Shown here piece after piece: positions 1 to 6,393 of a stretch of 6,441 nucleotides of DNA (its first letter is position 1; every line of letters starts with the position of its first letter). The DNA comes from an uncultured Lachnospiraceae bacterium (GTDB lineage: Bacteria; Bacillota; Clostridia; Lachnospirales; Lachnospiraceae). The translations under genes were made by a program, and so were the position numbers. The notes below the pieces were generated by a model. That model made no database searches. It was not told where the DNA came from and saw only the letters and a program-made list of their open reading frames with translations. Location of the stretch: NCBI GenBank assembly GCA_902783305.1, contig CACZQU010000373.1:1-6441 (forward strand), read 5' to 3'.

Positions 1-1581
1 AAATCTGTCCAGGGCTGCATCAATGAGCTGAAGATGATCCTCGACTGGAACGAAGATGAATTTGATGAGGATTACTACAAAGATCATGAATTTGTAGCCG
101 GTGACGCCGCAGAGCTGTCCAGGCATGGCGTCCATGCAGAGTATCTCCCGACTCTTAAGGCTCTCAAGGAAGAGATCCAGGCTTATCTTGACTGGGCCGA
201 GCCGCAGCTCGACGCAGGCGTTCCGGAGAATCAGCTCACCCTCTTCTCCACCCTCAACCTGCATATCTTCCAGACTTACTATGGCGGCCTGCGCCAGAGC
301 GCGGACGGCAGCGAATGGATCTACGGCAATGTCGATCTGGTCAAGCAGTTCATCGAGGACGGCCAGGAGCTGAAGCAATGGCTTGAATCCATGGGCTCCA
401 CTTTTGTGGAGGACACCCAGCCGACGCTGATCGGTGCCCTGTGGTACAGGGAAAACGAGTTTATCGGCGCCAATGTAGACACCGACGGAGACGGTGAGAC
501 CGAGGAGTACGGCGGCCGCTGGGGCACTTATTTCGTCGCTCCTCTTACTTCCTTCCTGAACGCAAACGAAGAGAACCAGGTGATGCTGCGCACGACAGCC
601 ACAGAGCTGATCGTTGAGGACGGCAAGGTGACCGGTGTTAAGGCAGTAAGGAATGATGGTACCGAGGTCACTGCTCATGCCGCAAAGGGTGTCATTCTTG
701 CCACCGGCGGATATGCAGCCAACATTGACATGGTTCTCGACAATAACATCTACTGGTCTGATGAGTATCTGACCAAAGCGACCAAAACCACCAACAGAAG
801 TTCACAGCAGGGTGACGGCATCACCATGGCAGAAGCTGTTGGCGCGGCAAGCACAGGATTGGGCTTCACCCAGCTGATGCCGATCTCCTGGGTTGACAAC
901 GGGAATCTTGCCTTTGGCGGCGGCAACTATGCGGTATGGATCAATCCGACCACCGGCAAGCGTTTCGTAGATGAAGGTTCCGAGTGCGACGTGCTGTCTC
1001 TGGCAGAATTCCGCAATGGAATTGAAGTCAACGGCACCCAGGGTGTGTTTATCGAGATTTATAACGCCGATCAGATGATGCCGGCTCCGACCCAGCTTGC
1101 GGACGGAGATTATCCGGGACGTTATTACCGCAGAACACCGGACCAGCTTGGCGAGCTTTTTGAGGAGCTTGGTATCGAGGCAGATCCGGAGGTTGTGATC
1201 GATACAATCCGCAAGTACGACGACGTCGTCATGAACGGCGGAGAATTCGAGGATGTTGGCAAAGCGATCGCCTCCCGCACCATCGGCAACGTCGAGAAGA
1301 ACGATGACGGTTCCTACAATCCGGATACCTATGATCTGGACGGCACGCTGCTGACCATCCGTCTGATGGCTCCCAGCACCCATCATACCATGGGCGGTCT
1401 CGTGGTAGATACCCAGCGTCACGTCCTCGATGCCGACGGCAATGCCATCCCCGGCCTTTACGCCGCAGGCGAGGTAACCGGAGGAATCCATGGCGGCAAC
1501 CGTCTTGGCGGCAATGCCATCGTCGAGATCTTTGTCTCCGGAAGAACAGCCGCCAAGGCTGTTACGGAGGATAACGCATAA
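1..1581 (+). CDS. FAD-dependent fumarate reductase/flavocytochrome c-like oxidoreductase, 5'-truncated by the window
   Basis: The reading frame is open from base 1, so the true start, the dinucleotide-binding GxGxxG motif and any signal peptide or FMN-binding domain lie upstream. Residues here are counted from the in-frame Met at 34, which is probably not the start. Family hallmarks are GVILATGGYAAN (219-230), a capping-domain segment ending in GKRFVDE (308-314), HHTMGGL (450-456), and the C-terminal IPGLYAAGEVTGGIHGGNRLGGNA (472-495) that closes over FAD. Members reduce a C=C bond in fumarate, urocanate, cinnamate or similar acids as terminal electron acceptors. By eye alignment with Shewanella flavocytochrome c3, the carboxylate-binding His451 and Arg490 are kept. 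The catalytic Arg402 is Cys318, His365 is Met282, and Glu378/Arg381 are not conserved. The substrate is therefore probably not fumarate. A DxDxDG loop (149-154) and many Asp/Glu residues hint at an extracellular location. The family is certain; substrate and location are inference. A terminator follows 26 bases after the stop. Confidence 0.92.
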   Translation, partial: KSVQGCINELKMILDWNEDEFDEDYYKDHEFVAGDAAELSRHGVHAEYLPTLKALKEEIQAYLDWAEPQLDAGVPENQLTLFSTLNLHIFQTYYGGLRQSADGSEWIYGNVDLVKQFIEDGQELKQWLESMGSTFVEDTQPTLIGALWYRENEFIGANVDTDGDGETEEYGGRWGTYFVAPLTSFLNANEENQVMLRTTATELIVEDGKVTGVKAVRNDGTEVTAHAAKGVILATGGYAANIDMVLDNNIYWSDEYLTKATKTTNRSSQQGDGITMAEAVGAASTGLGFTQLMPISWVDNGNLAFGGGNYAVWINPTTGKRFVDEGSECDVLSLAEFRNGIEVNGTQGVFIEIYNADQMMPAPTQLADGDYPGRYYRRTPDQLGELFEELGIEADPEVVIDTIRKYDDVVMNGGEFEDVGKAIASRTIGNVEKNDDGSYNPDTYDLDGTLLTIRLMAPSTHHTMGGLVVDTQRHVLDADGNAIPGLYAAGEVTGGIHGGNRLGGNAIVEIFVSGRTAAKAVTEDNA

Positions 1582-1607
1582 GCTCTTCCGTATTCATAAG
1601 CGGTTAA

Positions 1608-1654
1608 AAAAAGGGGGAGTTCCCGGCAGATATCGCCGGGAACTCCCCCTTTTT
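1608..1654. terminator. Strong intrinsic terminator, probably bidirectional
   Basis: Two perfectly complementary 20-base arms (1608-1627 and 1635-1654) enclose a 7-base loop. The core of the stem is GGGGGAGTTCCCGGC. On the + strand the stem ends in five T, suiting termination of the flavoprotein gene that stops at 1581. Read on the - strand, the left flank (1606-1612) gives a run of seven T, so the same hairpin can stop transcripts arriving from the GH94 gene that ends at 1812. The shared, bidirectional role is inferred from symmetry and from the convergent gene order. Confidence 0.92.
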
Positions 1655-1676
1655 CATTCACATGTGTTCAGGCAGG

Positions 1677-1709
1677 AGTAAAACTCATGGTTTTACTGAA
1701 ATTTTACTG
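1677..1709. repeat. Small inverted repeat plus direct repeat in the convergent spacer
   Basis: AGTAAAAC (1677-1684) and GTTTTACT (1690-1697) are perfect inverted copies around a 5-base centre. TTTTACTG then occurs twice in direct orientation, at 1691-1698 and 1702-1709, 11 bases apart and so about one helix turn. The element sits between the ends of two convergent genes, in a 157-base stretch (1655-1811) that holds no gene. It could be a 3'-UTR hairpin of the - strand transcript or a protein-binding site. Chance is also possible in such an A/T-rich stretch. Confidence 0.4.
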
Positions 1710-1811
1710 TAATCTCTCTACACAGATTTGACAACACAGACCGTAAGCCTGCGGCCGGAACAGTCAGGATAAACTGTTATTTTCATCCGGATCAGCCGGA
1801 CAGTACCGATA

Positions 1812-4220
1812 TCACAGCGTAAGAAGCACAGAATTTTCAGGCTTCAGAGCGCTCTCAGGGATATAATTTCCATCCAGCTTTTCTGAATTCAGGACAAGAC
1901 TCCTGCAGCCGGATTCTCTGTGATCCGGATTGTCGATCCGGATATGAAGATGTCTGTTCCGAAAATCCATCTCAATCTCAAGATGCTCCCACTGTGCCGG
2001 AATTGAAGGAGACAGCTTCAGGCCTTTCAGGTCCGGGCGGATGCCGAGAATACCTTCCACACTCCCTACCATCATCGTGGAAGCCGTACCCGTCAGCCAG
2101 TGAACATGGGATCGGCCAAAATGGGGACTCGCATTTCCCTCTGTAAACTGACCATAGCAATAAGGCTCCAGCTTCCGGATTTCCGCCTCTTCGTTCTGCA
2201 TGGACGGCGCGTTTTCCTTCCAGTACCGGAATGCTCTGTTCCCATGTCCCAGCAGCGCTTCAGCCAGCACCAGCCACCCCTGGGACTGGGAAAAGATTCC
2301 TGCGTTCTCTTTGGTTCCCGCATTGTAAATGACGGCCAAAGCACCGGCAAACGCCTCCTTGTGATACGGAGGATCCATGAGCAAAGCGCCGTACTGCGTA
2401 TTCAGACGTTCATAAACCAGTCTCATCACCGATTCCGCCTGGGAAGCGGAAGCCAGTCCGCTGATTACAGCCCAGCTCTGCGGATTCAGCCAGAGATTAG
2501 CCTCTGTGTCTTTTCCTTTTCCGATTGGTACCCCGTCCTCCTTATATCCGCGGATAAACCGGTCGGTGTCCCAGCACTCCTTCTGAATCAATGCGCCGAA
2601 ATAATCTGATTCCTTTGTCAGCCATTCGACATCTTCGCTGTATTCCTTGCAGAGTGCAAATTCCCGCATAACCGACAAAGCATAGTAGAACTGGAAAGCT
2701 ACAAAGGAGGATTCTCCCTTTGCCCCCAGCCTCAGACAGTCGTTCCAGTCCGCATAAAGCCCGGCGGGCATTCCATGAAGCCCCAGATGATCCAGGGAGA
2801 AACGAATCGCTCTTTTCAGATGTTCATATACGGTTCCTTCGTCCCGGTTGGCAAAAGGCAGAACCTCGTCGAGGAACGCGGTATTCCCCGTCTGCGCGAT
2901 ATACTTATACACGGTGGGAAACAGCCACAACGCATCGTCCGCCCGATATGCAGGATGCCCGGTGGTTTTGACATAAGAATCATCATCCGGAGTATCCTCA
3001 TGTCCCGGATTGTGGGTAAACTTAACCAAAGGAAGACCTGCCCCGTTATCCACCTGAGCGGTCAGCATGAAGCGGATCTTATCCGCTGCCATCTGAGGTG
3101 CCAGATGGATGATCCCCTGGATATCCTGGACAGTATCCCGGTAACCATACCCGTTACGCAAGCCGCAGTAAATAAATGATGCTGCGCGGGACCAGATGAA
3201 CGTCATAAAACAGTTATAGGCATTCCAGGTATTTATCATGACATCAAACTGCGGGCAGGGAGTGTGAACCTGAAAATGAGACAGTTCGCTTTCCCAGTGA
3301 GCTTTCAGCTCCTTCAGCTCCTTCATGCATCGGTTTTCATCCTCGTACAAGGCGAGAATCTTCCCGGCCTCTTCCTCTCGTTTTGCCCCAAGCACAAAGG
3401 TAACCCAGGCTGTCTGACCAGGTTCCAGTCTCAGCTTCGCGGAAAGTGCACCGCATCCGCATTCGTTGTACCCTCCCTGGTTGCCCAGATCTCCCGCTTC
3501 TACTCCTGAAGGATTGCCATACCCATGGTAACGTCCCAGAAACAATTCCTTGTCCCCGCACCACGAGCTTGCTTTTTGTCCCGCTATCCCGAGGAAGCGC
3601 TCTTCCACCATCTTCTGGTCGACAGGCATTGTCTTTTCCATGACATCCAGATTACCGTGAACCTGCTGAATAACCTTTCCGTCACGGAAAAAGGTTCTGG
3701 TGATAAACCGGGAATACTGCAGATTTATGGTATCCTGCTCATAATTACTGTTATTCGTGAATTCGGCATAACCGGTGATCGTCAGATTGCGGACTTCTCC
3801 GGACTGATTGGTCAACGTAAGGTGCCATACCTCCCAGTCCTTATCCATGGGAACATAATACAAAGCATCGGAGCAGATCCGGCTGAAGGTGGAAAGGAAC
3901 CGGGTATAACCAAGTCCATGCCTGCACTCCGACTGATATTTCCTCAGGTCTTTTCCTGCAGGCTGCCAGGAAGCCGACCAGTAATCCTTCTGATCGTCAT
4001 CCCGGATATAGAGATATCTGCCCGGCGTATCACTCCCGTCAAAATGATATCTCAGGATTCTGCCGTTTGCCCCGGACTTCACAAAGCTGTACCCTCCGGC
4101 CTGATTGGAGATCAAAGCTCCATACTCCGGAGATCCCAGATAATTCGCCCAGGGAGCCGGAGTATCCGGTCTGGTGATCACATACTCCCTGTTTTCCTGA
4201 TCAAAATAGCCATATTTCAT
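1812..4220 (-). CDS. GH94-family glycoside phosphorylase (cellobiose/chitobiose/cellobionate phosphorylase-like)
   Basis: This 802-residue protein is full length for GH94 and has no signal peptide, so it should act in the cytoplasm. GH94 enzymes split a beta-linked disaccharide with inorganic phosphate, releasing a sugar 1-phosphate without ATP. The start [28 protein letters not shown] matches the opening of known cellobiose and chitobiose phosphorylases, which fixes the initiation codon. An N-terminal beta-sandwich spans about 1-285, a helical linker follows, and the (alpha/alpha)6 barrel covers about 325-725 before a C-terminal beta region. Visible motifs are [10 protein letters not shown] (357-366, with the phosphate-binding Arg361), ADWNDC (490-495, carrying the general-acid Asp), [13 protein letters not shown] (637-649) and WLTGT (708-712, with phosphate-binding Thr710-Gly711). 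The position of the phosphate-contacting His644 of Vibrio chitobiose phosphorylase is Gln645 here. No sugar transporter or second glycosidase is in view, so the substrate cannot be named; cellobiose, cellobionate, laminaribiose or N,N'-diacetylchitobiose are all possible. The gene follows the acyltransferase gene by 80 bases on the same strand. Confidence 0.9.
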   Translation of the reverse strand: [802 protein letters not shown]

Positions 4221-4231
4221 CTTCCTTAGTT

Positions 4232-4237
4232 CTCCTC
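4232..4237 (-). promoter_or_regulatory. Ribosome binding site of the GH94 gene
   Basis: GAGGAG on the - strand ends 11 bases before the ATG at 4218-4220, slightly further than usual. A second purine run, AAGGAAG, directly abuts the ATG and is too close to be the main site. Homology at the N-terminus supports this start in any case. Confidence 0.7.
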
Positions 4238-4240
4238 ACC

Positions 4241-4259
4241 GATAAACGCCTTTTTTATC
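4241..4259. repeat. GATAAA-N7-TTTATC inverted repeat before the GH94 gene
   Basis: Perfect 6-base arms (4241-4246 and 4254-4259) flank a 7-base centre, 3 bases upstream of the GAGGAG ribosome binding site on the - strand. The placement would suit a repressor operator or a small leader hairpin. The arms are short and A/T-rich, and no clear -35/-10 pair accompanies them, so function is uncertain. Confidence 0.35.
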
Positions 4260-4300
4260 CCCGCGAACGAAATCGAGTGCCGGTTGTCATGCTCAGGCCC

Positions 4301-6283
4301 TCAGACCTGCTTCATGGCAGCCGACTCCAGGCTTTCTTTGATCAGGGTCGCATACACCTCTGATCCCTCAATATTGGGATGCTCTCCGTCTTCCCAAAGC
4401 CACTCCGGGTGATCTATGATCAGATCCCTCCAGTTGATTACCGAGAAATTGGAATATTTATCCTGCATGTCATTAAGCAGCTTATTGGCCTCTTTATCCC
4501 AGAGCACCGTTGTACCAAAAAGATTGATCCAGAAAACACTGATATCAGGACCTGTCACATCCAGAACCCCGGTAATATAGTCTTCGTAAAGCTCTCCGTT
4601 TGTCCCAAGGGAAATGACAACCGTCTGATTCAGATGTCCCTCATCGATCAACTGCTGCAAATCGTCCACTACTTCGTAAGGCTGACGGCTCTGGACCGCG
4701 TCGATATAGCTGTCCGGCAGCTGCTCCTTAATCTGGGGAGAAGCATCCAGCATGATGGAATCCCCGATCATCAGCACTCCCTCTGTGGAAACGGGTGCGG
4801 AATTGGTAAGCTCCGGATCCCCGTATTTAAAGTTCATCGTATCCGATGCGGAGGTTTCTGTCGCCGAAGCTCCTTGCTTCTTCTCTTTTTCCTTTCCCTC
4901 CTGCGTACCGGTCTCTGACTCTCCGTTCCCCGATTGCCGTGTTCCTTCCTCCTGCGGACCGGGAGCCGAAGTCTGTGTATCACTGTCCGCCAATGTGCCC
5001 TGCGGGCTGTTCTGCATATCCTGCAGCAGCTTCTGGTTATCTGCCAGATATTGCGCCAGTTCATTTTTCTGGGCAAACTTCTCCGCCGGAGCAGTGAGTG
5101 CTCCGGCTATTCCGGTAAACATCACAAGAACCGTCATCCCTGTTCCCGCGAATACCCCGATCTGCCGGAAAAGATCCGCGTTTTCCCAGGACTTCGGCAG
5201 CTTCCCGGTCGTCAGCACCGCAGTCACACTGTTCAGCCAGGAAGCAAGGATCAGGATCAGGGCGATCTCCAGCAGAAAAGCGCCTGGAATCTCCGACCAT
5301 TTTTTATAAGAAAAAAGAAAGATAACCGGATACTGGACAAGATAAATCTCATAACTGTTTTTCCCGAGCCAGACCAGCGGACGCAGACTCAGCCAGTCAT
5401 CCACCGGGAGTCTGCTGTCGGTGACAAGAATCAGCAGAAGGCCAAAAAGCACCGTCATGAGAATCATCCCACCCTGGTAAGCAAAAGCCTTCTGCCCGTC
5501 CATCCGGACATATGCGGCAAGGGTTGCTGCCAGAATCAAAGCAAAAAGAGGCAATGCTGCCTTTCGCGCTGTCCGGGCCGGCAGCTGCAGCATGCGTCTG
5601 CGGGACTGTATCAGACCAATCAGCACCCCGAGCAGCAGGCCATAGAGCCGGGTATCCGTCCCGTAATAAAGCCGCGTCACATCCGTGCCAGGCTGATAAA
5701 GCGCCGGTGTCAAAGCAGCGGAAAGCAATGTCAGGAAAAGAATGAACCCCAGTCCGCTTCCCATCCCCCTTCTTTTTCTCAGCCAGATATACACCGCATA
5801 AAGCACAGGCCAGATCAGGTAAAACTGAATTTCAATCGCCAGATACCACATCGGAGTAAACGGTGAGGCATTTGTAATTCTGGTAAAATAATCCGCATTC
5901 TGTGCGATCTGCCACCAGTTATTATATCCGAACAGGATACTGGCCAGCTCCGGGCGGATCCCTGCAATCGTCTGTCTGGCCGCAAAATAATAGACACCCA
6001 CCGTGGCAGTAAGAGCAATAATCAATCCTGGATAGATCCTCTGAATTCTCTTCAGATAATAGGAAGAAGCTTGCCAGGCCTTCTTCCTTCTTTTCTTTTC
6101 CGTACTTACCGCAAGGAGATAACCCGAAAGCACAAAAAACAGTGATACTCCCAGATATCCTCCCCGGATCTTGTAGGGGAACAGATGGAACAACGTAACA
6201 CCGGTAATCGCCAGTGCACGTAAACTGTCCAGACCATAAATATGACTAGCTGCTGCTTTCCGCTTGGTGGATGAAGGTTTCAT
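4301..6283 (-). CDS. OatA-like membrane O-acyltransferase fused to an extracellular SGNH domain
   Basis: The 660-residue protein joins two domains. Residues about 15-398 form an acyltransferase family 3 membrane domain with about 11 hydrophobic segments. It carries GLDSLRA (17-23), the conserved TM1 His33 in LFHLF, GVSLFFVLSGYLL (45-57), the basic loop running into RIYP (82-85), and WYLAIEIQFYLIWP (146-159). A Ser/Thr/Gly/Glu/Lys-rich linker with few hydrophobic residues follows (about 425-482). Residues about 500-655 are an SGNH/GDSL domain with GDS (nucleophile Ser509), GTN (560-562) and DGEHPN (Asp632, His635), so the full catalytic triad is present. In characterised OatA proteins the membrane domain brings acetyl groups across the membrane and the outer SGNH domain attaches them to peptidoglycan, giving lysozyme resistance; OafA-type relatives modify polysaccharides instead. 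Here the glycan target is inferred. The start is preceded by GAGGAGG at an unusually long 13 bases, and no alternative in-frame start lies between them. The gene heads a possible two-gene unit with the GH94 gene. Confidence 0.92.
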   Translation of the reverse strand: MKPSSTKRKAAASHIYGLDSLRALAITGVTLFHLFPYKIRGGYLGVSLFFVLSGYLLAVSTEKKRRKKAWQASSYYLKRIQRIYPGLIIALTATVGVYYFAARQTIAGIRPELASILFGYNNWWQIAQNADYFTRITNASPFTPMWYLAIEIQFYLIWPVLYAVYIWLRKRRGMGSGLGFILFLTLLSAALTPALYQPGTDVTRLYYGTDTRLYGLLLGVLIGLIQSRRRMLQLPARTARKAALPLFALILAATLAAYVRMDGQKAFAYQGGMILMTVLFGLLLILVTDSRLPVDDWLSLRPLVWLGKNSYEIYLVQYPVIFLFSYKKWSEIPGAFLLEIALILILASWLNSVTAVLTTGKLPKSWENADLFRQIGVFAGTGMTVLVMFTGIAGALTAPAEKFAQKNELAQYLADNQKLLQDMQNSPQGTLADSDTQTSAPGPQEEGTRQSGNGESETGTQEGKEKEKKQGASATETSASDTMNFKYGDPELTNSAPVSTEGVLMIGDSIMLDASPQIKEQLPDSYIDAVQSRQPYEVVDDLQQLIDEGHLNQTVVISLGTNGELYEDYITGVLDVTGPDISVFWINLFGTTVLWDKEANKLLNDMQDKYSNFSVINWRDLIIDHPEWLWEDGEHPNIEGSEVYATLIKESLESAAMKQV

Positions 6284-6296
6284 GGTTGACTTGAGT

Positions 6297-6303
6297 CCTC
6301 CTC
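6297..6303 (-). promoter_or_regulatory. Ribosome binding site of the acyltransferase gene
   Basis: GAGGAGG on the - strand is a near-perfect anti-Shine-Dalgarno match. It ends 13 bases before the ATG at 6281-6283, longer than the usual 5-9. The in-frame codons between them include no ATG, GTG or TTG, so the annotated ATG remains the best start. Confidence 0.75.
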
Positions 6304-6319
6304 AATCTGTCATCAGGCA

Positions 6320-6380
6320 ACAATTGTAAAAAAGTGCATCGTTATGGTAATGCGCATTTATTTCATACGCTTACGATAAG
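6320..6380. repeat. Palindromic leader of the acyltransferase gene
   Basis: Three short perfect dyads lie in the presumed 5' leader: CTTA-CGA-TAAG (6370-6380, overlapping the expected transcription start), AATGCGCATT (6349-6358) and ACAATTGT (6320-6327). They may be operator half-sites or leader RNA structure. Each is short enough to arise by chance in this A/T-rich leader, and no known riboswitch core is recognisable. Confidence 0.35.
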
Positions 6381-6384
6381 TGAA

Positions 6385-6393
6385 ATTATATCA
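6385..6393 (-). promoter_or_regulatory. Extended -10 promoter for the acyltransferase gene
   Basis: The - strand reads TGATATAAT, a consensus -10 hexamer (6385-6390) preceded by the TGn extension (6391-6393). No good -35 lies 16-18 bases upstream: the best TTGACA-like match, ATGACA, is 20 bases away. Extended -10 promoters often manage without one. Transcription would begin near 6378, giving a leader of about 95 bases. It is the best sigma-A-type promoter seen for the minus-strand genes. Confidence 0.65.

Noticed and set aside
802..1491. 229-codon open frame on the - strand
   Set aside because: It lies fully antisense to the flavoprotein, which has clear family motifs. The product has no recognisable domain.
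1786..1800. TCCGG-ATCAG-CCGGA hairpin just past the GH94 stop
   Set aside because: The stem is five base pairs with no T run in the - strand direction, so it is not a credible terminator.
3525..4229. 234-codon open frame on the + strand
   Set aside because: It is antisense to the conserved N-terminal part of the GH94 gene. No ribosome binding site or recognisable product was seen.
4250..4291. Promoter for the GH94 gene (ATGACA and GATAAA on the - strand)
   Set aside because: The two boxes are 24 bases apart, too far for a standard promoter, and neither is a full consensus match.
4934..5866. 310-codon open frame on the + strand
   Set aside because: It is antisense to the membrane domain of the acyltransferase. 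The product is rich in Arg, Gln, Pro and His with no domain-like pattern, as expected of the reverse complement of hydrophobic coding sequence.
6328..6355. Possible attenuator: weak GCAT/ATGC stem followed by T6 on the - strand leader
   Set aside because: Only four to five base pairs can form, too weak for an intrinsic terminator.
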